A DNA stretch of 64,000 nt from Avena insularis (Eukaryota > Streptophyta > Magnoliopsida > Poales > Poaceae): positions 372,001-436,000 of the forward strand of contig JAJUPC010000237.1 of assembly GCA_023614405.1 (NCBI GenBank), read 5' to 3'. This document shows positions 13,653 to 24,441 of this stretch, one piece after another. The notes under the pieces are model-generated. The model did not search any database. It saw only the letters and a program-made list of their open reading frames with translations, and was not told the origin of the DNA. How positions within the stretch are numbered: the stretch's first letter is position 1; each line of letters opens with the position of its first letter. The translations under genes were made by a program, and so were the position numbers.

Positions 13653-14365
13653 GCGTCGTCGCGGCGAGGTTTAATGGACGGCTTTACTGCGAATTGACGG
13701 AGCTATCAACGGGCAGAAACTGCCGCGGTGAGGAAGAAGGAGTCATGAGGAGGAAGAAGGAGGTGGCAGTGGGGTCCTCTGGTCAGTGGAAAAAGAAAGG
13801 AAGGAGGGGTCCACTTGTCATCGACTGCGTGCGTTCAGTCCATGGTAAGAAAACGGTTCGCTCGGGTTTGTCGGGCCTACTGGTCAGTGGGGTGAGGGAG
13901 GGAGAAGAGGGGCCAGGCTGTCAGTCTCTGTGCGGGTCTGTTCCTGAGTGAGAAAAGAAACGCTTCGGGGGAGGGGAGCTGGGCTGGAATGGGCCTTAGT
14001 GGGCTGGGCCTGTTTTCCTATTTTTTTTCTGTCTGCTTTATTTTTCCTTTTTCTAATTCTTTTTCTGTTTTCAATTTCAAACAATTATTCACACTTTCAA
14101 ACAACACTCAATCAAATCAAACAACAAACTTTTCCATTTGAATTTGGTTCTATTTGGCAACATAATCCAAATCTCAAAATGAAATAATATTTCTATTTAT
14201 TTTAGGATCCATTTAATAATTAAATAAAATGGATCTTTAGTTATTAGGGTTTGATTTATTTAATAAAATTTCCAATTGAAATCTAATTATTTTCAAAACC
14301 AAACCAGAAGGTTTAATTTGAAAAATAAAAGAATACTTGGAAACTTATTTAAATAAATAAATAAG

Positions 14366-14655
14366 TTTTGGTGTTTTAATTAAAATGGGAAAGCCTTTAC
14401 TTAAATAAAATTGGATATTTAAATCCTTATTATTTTATTTAAATAATACTTTACTCATTTTAATCAAAGCAAAACCTTTTAATAAAAGATTTCAAAGTAG
14501 TAATAAAATACTTGGTGTTTCATTTAAAATGGGAAAAGCCTTTACTTAAATAAAATTGGATATTTAAATCCTTATTATTTTATTTAAATAAACTTTTACT
14601 CATTTTATCAAAACAAAATATTTTATTACAAAAGTTTGGCCAAAAATTAATTTGG
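14366..14655. repeat. 145-bp tandem duplication in element C
   Basis: Two adjacent near-identical copies: aagcctttac starts at 14391 and again at 14536, each followed by the same TTAAATAAAATTGGATATTT stretch. The period is 145 bases and the copies differ at a handful of positions. Confidence 0.85.
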
Positions 14656-15231
14656 CTTATCTTTTCATTTGAAACCAAAGTCTTTTATTAAAAGATCTAA
14701 AACAGTGTTTCCAAAACAATTTATTTTCCTTTGATAAATGTTTATCTTTATAAATCCCTTTAGGATTAATTGTTCACCAAATGGTATGGGCTTTGGTAAG
14801 GCTTTAAAGGCTTTGGAAATTTCAATTTCCTTATCTTATTATATTCATAAGATTTTGTCTATGGTTCCAAACTAAGTGAAACCAATCTCTAAGGTCTTTC
14901 TTGATCCTTTGTGATTATTTGTTGATCAACTTTGGTATGGATCAAATCCATAGATTTGGAGATAACTTGGGAAATGATTTCCTTCCATTAGGGTTTAGGG
15001 ATTTGGATTTATGTTCCAAGTGTTCAAATTTCCAGATACATTCATTGAGGAATGCATTTCCCTTGATTTGGATTTTTGTTGAATTCTAACTTTTACCAAA
15101 GTTTGTTCAGGATGGGATTTCAAGTCTCCTTTTAGAAACAAAAGTTTCTTTTCACCCTGATTTTCAACAAAATTTTATTTTGTTATTTTATTTTTCACAT
15201 TACAAGATTTGGAAAATCTTGGGATGTGACA

Positions 15232-15236
15232 CCAGG
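15232..15236. repeat. Target-site duplication of element C, right
   Basis: CCAGG directly after the terminal TGTGACA, identical to 10341-10345. Confidence 0.9.
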
Positions 15237-16130
15237 TCCTCACAATGACTTAGTTCTCCATAGACCTTGTCCTTCGGTAGAAAATGCTAGAGGCCACCTC
15301 TACCTCTCCCACCACCCTCATCCACTCCCCATACCTCCCTCTTGCAGTCCACAGCTCCCCGCCTTTCCCTAGGCTCTCCATTACTGTGTTTAGGAGGAAA
15401 TCCTCCGTTTGGTCTGCATGCAAGAAGAGTAAGTAGCACTCTGCACATTGCCCCTTTCCTCTCACTCTCGACATCCTACTAACCGCTTTGTCGAGATCTA
15501 CCTCACCATGCCCTCCTCTTTGCGTGTGACAGCCCTAGAGGTCGCTGTTGTCAAGCATCTATGGTAGTCGCCTCTGTCACCGACACGCGAGTCTCCTCCC
15601 AGAGCCAAAGAGGTCGATTTCACCCCTCATCGGACTCACCATGGTGTATCGTGACATGTCGTCGCCTCGCCTCTACCTCTCTACGATCCCAGATGAGTAC
15701 GCGCGCCACCCTGAGGTCGCTAGGGTTTCTCCTCTGCCATCGATGTCACGGTGAGGAGATGACCGCATGCCATTGATTCCTACTTAATCGAGGAGCCTAG
15801 ATGTCCTGATACCCCTTCACCTTGCCCCTCTCAGTGAACGAATGGCCCCTCCTGGGCCATTTGAGTCCCCTAGTTCCCACGTGCCGAGGCACCACGATGG
15901 GCAGGCCCATCGTTGTATGACCTGGGGCCAACCAAACCTAGCCTATTTCTTCTTTTCTGAGAGATCTTTTATTCTTTTATTTATATCTGCCTTAGCTCAA
16001 ATTCAATATGAAAACCTCTCGGTGCACAAATGACTTGCTTCAAATTTTTCTGACCTCTAAATCACAGAGCATAAGAAAATGCATGTACCCTATGAATAAC
16101 CATTAAACCTTGATTCAATAATTGATTGAT
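15237..16130 (+). mobile_element. Family-A LTR copy A5, right part
   Basis: Continuation of the LTR interrupted by C. Composition matches the GC- and C-rich gene-like part of LTR A (38880-39640 and 55370-56280): runs of CCTCTCC/CTCCC, then a GGCCC-rich stretch near 15840-15930, then an abrupt change to AT-rich sequence near 15950, as at 56270. The LTR end (GGGGGCCCCACA) is missing, so the copy is truncated around 16.1 kb. ORFs here lack recognisable domains. Confidence 0.55.
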
Positions 16131-16375
16131 TGAATTGAGTGAGATTATCAAGAATGGGAACATAAATTAACTATACAGTAACAATGCAAATTTTCAATTG
16201 ATCCATGAAATGAAATCATAAGCAGCGTCCTCTTCATCCCTTGGGAAATGTAAGTCCAGAGGATGAAGAAGACACTGTCAATGACAACATCTCAACATAG
16301 TGTTTGCATAAAAAGAAAAACCCTAAATTTGTCGAGGCCCTAGCAACCGGGGTGCCATGACACAATGGATAGCAG
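16131..16375. other. Unassigned sequence
   Basis: AT-rich, no ORF, no repeat partner recognised inside the window. It separates the truncated A5 LTR from element D. Confidence 0.4.
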
Positions 16376-17217
16376 TCCTAGTGCCTCTTGGTGACAAACC
16401 TTTGGGAGGCTTTGGTACCTCTAGAGGAAGCACTGGCTGATGAACTTCTACGCAGTTTGGCCCCACGAGGAGGAACTATCCCAAGGGAAGATCCTCCCCC
16501 CGGGAGGCTCCACCACAGGACCCAACTTTGGATGCTTCAAGGCACGCTCCGGGGTATACCGGTAATCCCTCCTAGCGGCCAGCGAGCGGGGTAGGTCCCG
16601 ACAAGGGGCACGACAGTCATATGCCCTCTGTTTGCCTTGGTAAAGAAAGATTCGGTCTGGCCCCTTTTGTGTAACGGGAGGGCCAAACAGTTTCAGTATG
16701 ACAGGTGATCTGCCTTGCCATTTGGGTGCAAGGGAGACAATGAGCAGCACCATATGAAGACAAACTAGGAAAAGGGAGGCTACTTTACCAATAGGCGGAG
16801 GTGCGCCCTGTGTCCAAGACCTAGTCCACCAAAAAGCAGTCTGGTAGACCAGGACCTAGCGGGGAAGTACTATGGTGACCTTTGCAGCCATGGAGCGGGG
16901 GAAGAGGACCGACGCCTCCCTATATAAGGGACCCTTACCCTACCTTAGAGGGGATCGATCCTTGAGATCTAAAACCCTAAGATTTCATCCTCCATTGTAC
17001 CCTCGCGAAGCACGCGAACAATCCAACAAAGCATGAGTAGGGGCTTTACCTCCTCATGATGGTCCCGAACCTGAGTAAAAAACCCATGTCCCCTCTTTAT
17101 CGTGAGCTCACCCTGCCATCATTGATGTCGCCGGGTTCTCCTAGAGTTGCGTGTTCAGGCCCCTCTCGAACCAAGGGATCGTTGGACCCTAGTTCCTTCG
17201 TGGGACAAATCTCCGAG
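16376..17217 (+). mobile_element. Element D, 5' LTR (left boundary uncertain)
   Basis: GC-rich segment ending just before a plant gypsy PBS. It contains a clear TATA box (16921) about 300 bases before the LTR end and a leader (ctaaaaccctaagatttcat). The left boundary is not defined because the 3' LTR of D is absent. Confidence 0.6.
16919..16930 (+). promoter_or_regulatory. TATA box of LTR D
   Basis: cccTATATAAGGGAC, a canonical plant TATA context, preceded by GC-rich sequence and followed by the presumed transcript leader. Confidence 0.65.
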
Positions 17218-17218
17218 A

Positions 17219-17239
17219 TTTGGCACGCCATGTAGGGGG
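17219..17239 (+). other. Primer-binding site region of element D
   Basis: TTTGGCACGCCATGTAGGGG closely resembles the TTTGGCGCGCC-AGGTAGGGG site that follows 5' LTRs of grass Tat-lineage gypsy elements. Confidence 0.7.
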
Positions 17240-18600
17240 CTAAGGCATGCTTTCAAGATCTTCCTTGACCTCGACGACATGTCGGATGGAATTGAAACCC
17301 GCGCTAAGCGAGCCCTCCGTCGTGCGACAAGCAAGGTCTAGAGTAAACCCCGTGGATGGAGGACAAAGGGGGATCCTCCTACCGCCTATCATGGGAGCCC
17401 TCCCACTCCTCGCACGGCACCACGTCTCTCTCCCACACCGCATCGTCGCACGGTCAACCCAGAGGCTGTCAAGCGCATGGTGCATGAGCTCCTGGACCAC
17501 CCGCCGACCTAGCTGGGCAAGGGGAGGTGGTGAGACCAAATCGTCAGACTCCTCGACGTTGCCACCCTCTCCCTAGGGGGCCCAGGGGATCTAGGCAAGG
17601 ACGAGGCGCCAGGGGCTGGGGGCTCGCTCCCGCCTGGCCAACGTGAAGGCGCCCCTAAGCCGGACAACGCCACTCCAGCACCTATGAATAGCATCTAGAT
17701 CATCTCACCTCCCGTGGCCATGGCACAGCCGCATGGGCACAAGGTTTGTCTGGCCAAGGAAATCGCCGACGCAGGTCAGCTAAACCACGCAGTCCTAGCC
17801 AATGTCAAGGCGGTACAGGCCAACGACTGCCTCACCCTCACTTAAAGTCTCCGTTGCATGGTCTGGCCCCACAAATTCCACTTAGAGAGACCTACTCACC
17901 ATGACAGAACAACCAACCCATGCAAGTTCCTACAGCTTTAAACCATGGGCGTCAATGCTATGGGAGGAGATGACCACGTCATGGCAAATTGGTTCGCCAT
18001 GTGCCTATACCTAGCTAATGAACCTCCTCGGGGAATCAATCGACTCGTGAGCAGAGCTAAGCTCCCTATTCATCGCCAACTTCAAGGGAACCTATGACTG
18101 CCATCTCACCTATTACGACTTCCGCCATGTACACCAGCAACCTGGAGATACCCTCTTCAAGTTCCTGTAGAGGTTCACCCGAGTCCACAACAAGATCCCC
18201 AAGATCTTGGACTCCAACGTCATCACCGCTTTCTCCAAGGGCGTGAAGAACGTCAAAATGAGGGAGAAGATCGGTATCCATGCTGAGGGCCTCACCACGG
18301 CTGACAAGCTCTTCGTCGTGGCTAAAAAGTGCGCCAAGGTGGAGGCGGGGTGGATGTTTGGCCTCGCCGAGGCAGAAACTACCCCAAGGCCTCAATCTCA
18401 TCCAAGGGCAAGGATAAGGACCCGAAGCGGAAGACCACCACTGTCCTGGCTGTAGAGCCATATCGGGAGAGCCCTTGCAAGGGGAACAGCGAGAGGGAGC
18501 TAGACGACATCTCATACCGCCACTTCCACAAGAAGCTAGAGCATCCCACTAACAACTGCTACGAGCTCAAGAAGCTTCGCGACATGCGCATCAACTAGAT
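17240..18600 (+). pseudogene. gag: Element D gag remnant
   Basis: Degraded gag polyprotein of a Ty3/gypsy (Tat-type) element; the product would form the retrotransposon capsid. Recognisable core at about 18090-18360: a DTLFKFL segment, one TAG stop (about 18168), then RFTRVHNKIP, KGVKNVKMREKI and GLTTADKLFVVAKKCAKVE, matching the retrotrans_gag family. A frameshift near 18350 moves the frame, after which FHKKLEHPTNNCYELKKL (about 18520-18575) marks the gag tail that normally precedes the protease. The N-terminal part (17240-18060) is GC-rich and frame-broken. Cannot make a functional Gag. Confidence 0.8.
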
Positions 18601-18869
18601 GAAGGGAAGAGGCGGCTAGAGTAGTGGCAACAACAGAGGCAATCGCTGGAACAACAACTCCGGTGGCTGCGACCCCCCTCCGACAGACTACTAGGGCAAC
18701 ATTGTGCAACAACACCCCCATCCCCAGGAGAAGGGACATGCCGAGGATCCTTATGGCTACCAAGTGCTGCAGGGCTCCATAGCCTACATTCTTGGTGGCT
18801 ACCATGTGCTGCAGGGTGCCACTCCAGCGAGGTTGCGGATGCCATATCGGGTGTCCCATCCCTGAAGCT

Positions 18870-19135
18870 CAAGTGGTCCCAGTGCGCCATCACCTTCGAT
18901 ACCAGTGACCACCGCACTTCCACCAGACCCGTGGGCACCCTCCCCATGATCTACACTCCTACTGTCAACAACATCACAGTCACAAAGACCCTCATCTACG
19001 GAGGCGCTGGCCTGAACGTGTTCTCCACCGAGACCTTCGCCCAGCTGTAGGTGCCATACGATAGGTTGATGCTGACCGTGCCATTCTCCGGAGTCACCAG
19101 TGGATCCACCATACCAATGAGGCAGGATTAACAAC
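18870..19135 (+). pseudogene. Element D retropepsin-like protease remnant
   Basis: Aspartic protease domain in the order expected after gag. Visible residues include FDTSDHRTSTRPVGTLPMIY, then the active-site loop reading LIYGGAGLNV, then VPYDRLMLTVPFSGVTSGS. In this family the loop is LIDGGAGLN, so the catalytic Asp has become Tyr (GAC to TAC). An in-frame TAG follows about 16 codons later. Coding ends near 19135 and no RT or integrase of D is present. Family assignment is firm; activity is ruled out by the missing Asp. Confidence 0.8.
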
Positions 19136-20340
19136 CAATGTAGTCAGTGATTCTTGCGATGGGATGGAGAAGTCAGTTGTACCTTTTTCCTTTCGTATGT
19201 CCTCATATCCTAAGTCACGATGAGATCCAGAGAGGAGACCAGCGGGTGGGAGCCTGTGACATCCCTATCATGTGCTACGGGGTAATGACTTAGCATATTA
19301 GAAGGGATGGTAATGGAGCGTAGGTCTCTCGACCGAAACTCATTAAAATGGGTGGACTACGGGGTTGTACCGAAGGTTAGTGATTGGCTTGGATCTTGAT
19401 TGAGCCTCAAACCAAGGTAGTTTGAATGGGAAAGCATAACCTTTTATGCTCTCAGGTTTTAGATCATTTGTGGGAAAAGTAATGCTCCTCTCGAGAGTGT
19501 ATGAACTGTGACATGTTAATCTATATCCTAGGAAAGGGTTGTGAACGCAGTAGGAAATCGATTCCATGAAAGCCTATACAACCCGTGAAGACTGATGAAC
19601 ATATTTTTTCAAAGGATAAAACTTATTGTTTCTAAAAACCAATTTGAAAAAACTAAGCATAATCTTAGAATTCTTATCCATGGCTTTAGATAGAACATCC
19701 AAAACTCACTATAGAATTTGTTGAGTACAGTCGTACTCAATCCATACTTCTTAAACCCCTTGCTTAGGTACCTCGAAGACAGAAGACACGAATACTCCAG
19801 AAGACTCCACTAAGGAAGAGGTTTATTACGCTCAACCCAATCTATTAGGAGGAATTGAAGGCATAGACTATGTAATAGAGTTTGGAATAGGAGATGGTAA
19901 TGTATACGCAGAGGAATAGTTACGCATGCATAAGATAGTCGAGCTGAGCTATCTAGGTCAAACCCAATAAAGTTGCAATTCTCCAATTGTTCTTAGCTTA
20001 GAAGTAATATTGTTTCTCAAGCTAATTCTTTTAAATTTCTTAGTATGGGTGAATCCTCACTGGAGCGAGGCGGATCTCGAAGCTTGTATTGCCCTTGTGT
20101 TATGGGTATGAAATAAAGCATTAGTTGGACCCACAACGGTTCTTTTGTACCACTCAGAGGGTGTAATATTTATAGGGAAGGACTGTCGTAAGTGTTATGC
20201 CTATGACTTGTTCTCTTCGACATTTAGTGGAGCACTAGGTCACCAAAATGTAAGAGAATACTTGGTTCTGCCTCTTGAATTGGCAGATGATGCTCACAAT
20301 CGGATGGATAACAACTAGAAAGTACGACTTCATATCCTAG
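19136..20340. repeat. LTR-like debris, family unassigned
   Basis: About 1.2 kb with no ORF over 74 codons. Phrases such as aatgctcctctcgagagtg and cctaggaaagggttgtg have the style of grass LTR sequence, and tgtgacatccc near 19256 could be an LTR start. No second copy exists in the window to define ends. It probably inserted between the protease and antisense-gene remnants of element D or of a similar element. Confidence 0.35.
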
Positions 20341-20349
20341 TCAGCACCA

Positions 20350-20960
20350 CCTGGCCTTGGAGGGATTCCTCTTGCAACAACATCCATGTCTAGACAACGC
20401 CTCTAGGGCATTCTCACAAGTTGGGCACGGATGTAGTCTTCAATAACCTTCACGTTGCGAAACTTCCGCATCAAAGCTAGGAAGCTGTAAGGTGCGGGAT
20501 CCAACTGAAATAACACACCGTACACCATGTCCAAGGTCGACCGAGCGCTCTTGAGGAACTTGATGACCTACTCGATTCGATCCTGGAGTGTGGCCAACAC
20601 AATGCCTCAGTTCTTGTATGTCCAGTAGAACTCGCCAACTTCAAAGTTAACTTGGCTCAGAGAATTTAGTTGAATGCTGACATGGTTTTCTCCCTCCTGA
20701 GGATCGTTATTGATAACTGCACTAGTAAGGGAAAAGGTCAAGCACTCAACAAAATCAAACCTCAAAACTTGAAGGCTGCTTAGGTGCTTATATTCTAACT
20801 ACTCACTAGCTTTCGCCACTTCATCAAGGAGACACTTCTCGTGTTCATCTCCATTCTCAGCTTTTGACTTCCATACTTCCATAAGGAAATTTGTGATCCT
20901 TTGCATATTCTACAATTTCTTCACTGGATAACAGAGGCAGACAACATCGACAATTCAGCC
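20350..20960 (-). pseudogene. Fragment of the Tat-element antisense gene (C-terminal module)
   Basis: On the minus strand one frame reads, with stops, GEFYW, then GIVLATLQDR, KFLKSARSTLDMVYGVLFQL, LALMRKFRNVKVIEDYIRAQ and LVRMP. This lines up with the antisense ORF of element B at 49913-50434 (FWVDHDRAIALATLQDR, FLKKLQSCLKNIYQTMFPLD, LLALLAKFQDLSAIRECVQQ, QLVAGA) in order and spacing. At least three stops are present. It is a relic of the antisense accessory gene of Tat-lineage elements and lies in the same order relative to D as in B (downstream of gag-pol and reversed), so it may belong to D. Confidence 0.75.
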
Positions 20961-21139
20961 ACACTGCCTATCGACTGGTCCTGAACTAGAGAGAACCCTT
21001 AGGAGCCAAAGCATTTGACGGACTTCCAGCTGCATCCTATGAAATATAAGGAGAAATCCTTAAGCATACATCACATCAAAAAGGCTGCCCGAGCATATGA
21101 CACCCTCTTCGAGTTGATTCATACACTCAGGGGGATATG
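20961..21139. other. Unassigned spacer with an ORF start
   Basis: Holds the first ~40 codons of an ORF that runs into the LINE endonuclease fragment. These codons resemble nothing recognised and may be read-through from flanking debris. Confidence 0.3.
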
Positions 21140-21850
21140 TCAAGAAACAGAGTTAGTTGAAATGCAAATAAGATCAACAACTAATATTAAAGCAAGGCGG
21201 AGTGAATATCTAAGGGGCATTCAAGCCCAAGGTAGGAAACATGAAATAGTAGATTTACTCAATAGAACGCATGCCAATATCATTGGTTTTCAAGAAACTA
21301 AGAAGGAAACTATTGCAGATAGTTACCTTATGTCTTTAGTAGGGAATAGGTTCTTTGAATGGAAATTCTTACCCGTAGTTGGCTTTGCAGGATGCATTCT
21401 TGTTGGGGTAGACTTAGATCTCTATTATATAATTAGTTGGGACATTAAAGACTTCTCTGCTTCTGTTATTTTCAAATTTAAAGCCGCGAACCTCATCATT
21501 AGAGTGGTCATAGTTTATGCTTCTTCTTACGAGGATAATATGCAAGACTTCATCTCTAAGCTCTATTCTCTCTTTGTCAATTACCAAGGTCACAAAATTA
21601 TTGGTGATGACTTTAGCTTAGTTAGATTTCAAAGTGACAAGAGTAATGGGGTCATAAATAATAAGTGGAGTGACAATTTAATGAGTGGATGGATATTTGG
21701 AGTTTACTAGAAGGTAAGTTGAGTGGTAGGAAATTCACTTAGGGGAACAACCAGGAAAACCTGATCATGTCTACCATTGTTAGGTTTATCTGTAATGTTG
21801 AACTTGATGGTATTTATCCCCTAGCTTCCATCATGGCTCTCCTAGGATGA
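21140..21850 (+). pseudogene. L1-type LINE endonuclease fragment
   Basis: N-terminal endonuclease (EEP/APE-like) domain of a plant L1-clade ORF2. The protein would nick target DNA for target-primed reverse transcription. Diagnostic segments: GRKHEIVDLLNRTHANIIGF followed at once by QETKKE (about 21235-21310; the Glu of QETK is the metal-binding residue), VVIVYASSYE (about 21505-21535), HKIIGDDFS, where GDD replaces the usual GDFN-type segment, and after a frameshift near 21710 a GRKFTWGNN-like segment (about 21727-21755). The fragment stops at about 21850 before any reverse transcriptase, and no poly(A) tail or target duplication is visible. A 5' fragment surviving without its 3' end is unusual for LINEs and implies later truncation. 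Confidence 0.75.
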
Positions 21851-22562
21851 GGTAGTGAACACACCCCCATCTTTTGGGGCCTTTTCGTTTGCGGTACCAA
21901 AGTTCCCAGGCGAGTGGACCGCGGTACCTAAGTTTCCTGAAATTACCGTGTTTCGAAATGTTGGGCCGCCAACTACCGAGAGGGGCCATTTTGAGGCAAA
22001 CTCATCTCACCCCTACCAAATCCAAACATTCCATGAAATTGCCCCGTGAAGTAGACGGTCGGGACCCCCATGTCAGTAATATTTCCTTGACGCGCCAACA
22101 CGGCAACCACGTAGGCAAAACGAGGGACTAAAGGAGCATGGTGTGTTGACCAAATTCACAAATCCACTCTCTCCCTCCTTTCGCATGAACCCTAACACCG
22201 ATGGCGTCGAAATCTCCTCTCCAACCAGAATGATCTCTTCGGGCATTTGACTTCTGGCGCCAAGTTGCTGCGCCTACTCGCTGGTACCGAGCTCCAATGC
22301 TGAATGTCGTGCCAGCCATTGCGACGATCTAGCCCACCTCTACCACCGACGAGCTGAGCAGCATGAAGGATGGTAGATCATATTGCCGAGGAAGAAGTAC
22401 TTCTGGGTAATTGCGGGTGAGCTACTGTTCTCTTTGCTATTCATACTACCTATAACTGCTAGCTGGCTATTGGCATTATAGAGATAGATCGAACCTAGAA
22501 TTGTTTGCTAGCACGACACTCACAAACAATTCTTATCTTTTGTCCCCAATTTTCTGTCAAGT
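21851..22562 (+). promoter_or_regulatory. Upstream region of the Mutator-like gene, possible left terminus
   Basis: GC-rich 700-bp stretch without a convincing ORF. It holds a near-tandem pair ggtaccaaagttccc (21894) and ggtacctaagtttcc (21924), and grass-promoter-like text (cccatgtcagtaatatt near 22068). It is where a MULE terminal inverted repeat would be expected, but no inverted partner was found to the right. ATGGCGTCG at 22201 opens only about ten codons. Confidence 0.35.
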
Positions 22563-24134
22563 ATGATCTCCGCTGAACCCAAATACACGGTTATGGTCAC
22601 CCTCTTCCGCTACCACTTTAAATTAGCAGATGGGAAGAGCAAGTGGAATCAAGATAGCTGTATGAAGATGGAAGTAGCGCCTGTGCAGTTATGCACTATC
22701 CCTTGTATGGTTGCTGCTATGCGTGAACTTGCAGAAATGGGGCCGGAGCAGACTGCACGGTTCAGCTTCATTGATGAACGAGGTTTCACGGTTCCTATAG
22801 CGTGTGATAGTCAGCTAATTGGGTTGATGAAACAGTTTGCTGGGCTTCGCGTGCTTATGCTGATTGGTAACATACTCGATGTGGAAGCTCCTGCTACTGG
22901 GAGTCGCCCAACTATTATTGGACAGGGTGGCCTAACTCGAACCCCTGCTGTTGTTGAGCAAAATGTGGTTCCTCATCCGTGACATGCTTCTGTCAGGCAA
23001 CATCCTCGTAGGATTCCCCGTATTGCCGTTGTGGAAAACTCTGCTCTGGAATCTACTCGTACTGGTCATCCCCGTGGTGGTGTTGCTCCGGCTGCTGCTG
23101 ACCCAATCCATGCTGCTATTGAGCAAACTAAGGCTTCCAGAGGCTGCCCCACTGGTGTTGCCAAGACAGCTACCTTGTGTGTTGCTCCTCCTCGAAACCA
23201 TCCTCAAGTTGTGTGAACCCATGCTCTGGAATCTGTTGGTACTGGTCGTCCCCTTCTTTTTGTTGATCTGGCCATTGTTGAGCCAATCCCTGCCGCTGTT
23301 GAGCAAACTAAGGCTTCCGGAGGCTGCCCCACTGTTGTTGCCAAGACTGCTGCCTTGTGTCCTCCTCGAACCCGTGCTCAGGTTCAGAGAGCTGCTGGTC
23401 TGGAGCTAGCTCATGGTGTAGACTCTACTAGCACTCGAAACACTGCTCTTGTGGGAACTGCTCCTGATCGTCGATGTGGCATGGCAGCAACTGATCCTAT
23501 TGTGGCTGCCGTTAGTCGGGGCCCTGCCTATCCCCCATGTAATGTAGCTCCAGCTGCTAAGAGCCCTCACCCATCTCCTGGTCCTGGTACTTCCACCGAG
23601 GTTGATCCAGCTAACGATGATGTTGGTGATGGCGACAGTGGCATTGTGGTTGGGTCTGATGGTGCCGCTCCACCTCTCGAACCTCTCGGAGGTTTCTATC
23701 ATGCAGAACCTGATGATGGCAATGTAATCGTTTGTATCAGTGTCGCGGATTATACTGCAAAATTAGATGATGGCACAAAAAAATTCTATGACGAGTTTGA
23801 TGTAATCCTTGGCAGATACGATCCTAAAGTGGTAGAGTTATCTGACCTGACGGCATCATTACGTGTGAAGGTGCTGTGGGGGTCCTCCCAGGAAGCACGT
23901 TTGGTATATTTTGGTAACAGGAGCAAAAAGGCTATCGAAGTGAAAGATACTAGGGATTTAGTCGTAACGTTTACAAGGAAACATTATAGAGGTGAAGTGT
24001 ACTTCCACTTGATAGTGCAAATGGTTGGAGAGGAATTGGATCTCGACAATAGAGATGATGGACTTTTAGAAGGCATGTGTGACCTGATCCATGGCATCAC
24101 TAGGGTTGGTGCGACTGAGGGTAACTTCGAATAG
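22563..24134 (+). pseudogene. N-terminal part of Mutator-like transposase gene
   Basis: One reading frame runs from the ATG at 22563 to 24134 with only two stops (TGA at 22980 and 23214). The first ~110 residues (from MISAEPKYTVMVTLFRYHF to about FAGLRVLMLIGNI) resemble the N-terminal globular domain of grass MULE proteins, possibly PB1-like. A Pro/Ala/Val/Thr-rich linker follows, containing a 60-residue tandem duplication, then a second block (DGTKKFYDEFDVILGRYDPK and VYFHLIVQMVGEELDLD, about 23780-24050). A frameshift or intron after 24134 leads to the acidic stretch in front of the DNA-binding domain. The exact role of this N-terminal region is unknown. Confidence 0.55.
23044..23403 (+). 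repeat. 180-bp in-frame tandem duplication in the MULE linker
   Basis: ctctggaatct occurs at 23044 and 23224, and gagcaaactaaggcttcc at 23121 and 23301, both exactly 180 bases apart. The copies encode two similar 60-residue stretches (shared EQTKAS-GCPT-VAKTA). Confidence 0.85.
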
Positions 24135-24441
24135 AGGAGAGTCTTACAGAGGAGCGTCATAAAGAGGAGCAGGAAGAGCATCCACAGAAAGGGCACCCCG
24201 AAGAAGAACATCACCAAGGAGACCACGCCAGAGAAGAGGTCGCCCAAGAGTTGCACGAAAAAAGGCACCACGCCGCAGAGTACACCCCTAAGATCCATTC
24301 AAAATGCCACACCGAACGGTAGCAGCAAAAACGCTAAGAGGGCTAGCATGGTGGTAGCAAAAAGGCGAAGATGGCCAGCACGGAGGCTACCACACCCAGT
24401 GGGAGCAGAAAAAATACTAATTTGGAGCGGAACACGCCACT

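Larger units (their letters stand above)
10346..15231 (-). mobile_element. Element C: 4.9 kb solo LTR of a second gypsy-like family
   Basis: On the minus strand it starts TGTCACATCCCAAG (at 15231) and ends GGTTGGGGACGCTACA (at 10346), a TG...CA element with a perfect 5-bp target duplication CCAGG. No internal PBS, PPT or second LTR copy is visible, so the whole 4886 bp reads as one LTR, left by LTR-LTR recombination or a single-LTR derivative. The middle (12720-13980) is strongly GC-rich while both flanks are AT-rich. ORFs inside (for example 10752-11240) resemble no known protein. Confidence 0.8.

Noticed and set aside
12731..13951. Arg-rich ORFs in the GC-rich part of element C
   Set aside because: Low-complexity products in several overlapping frames of CpG-rich DNA, and opposite to the inferred transcription direction.
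21870..22130. Left terminal inverted repeat of the MULE
   Set aside because: The sequence looks suitable, but no inverted partner was found between 26.8 and 30.06 kb.
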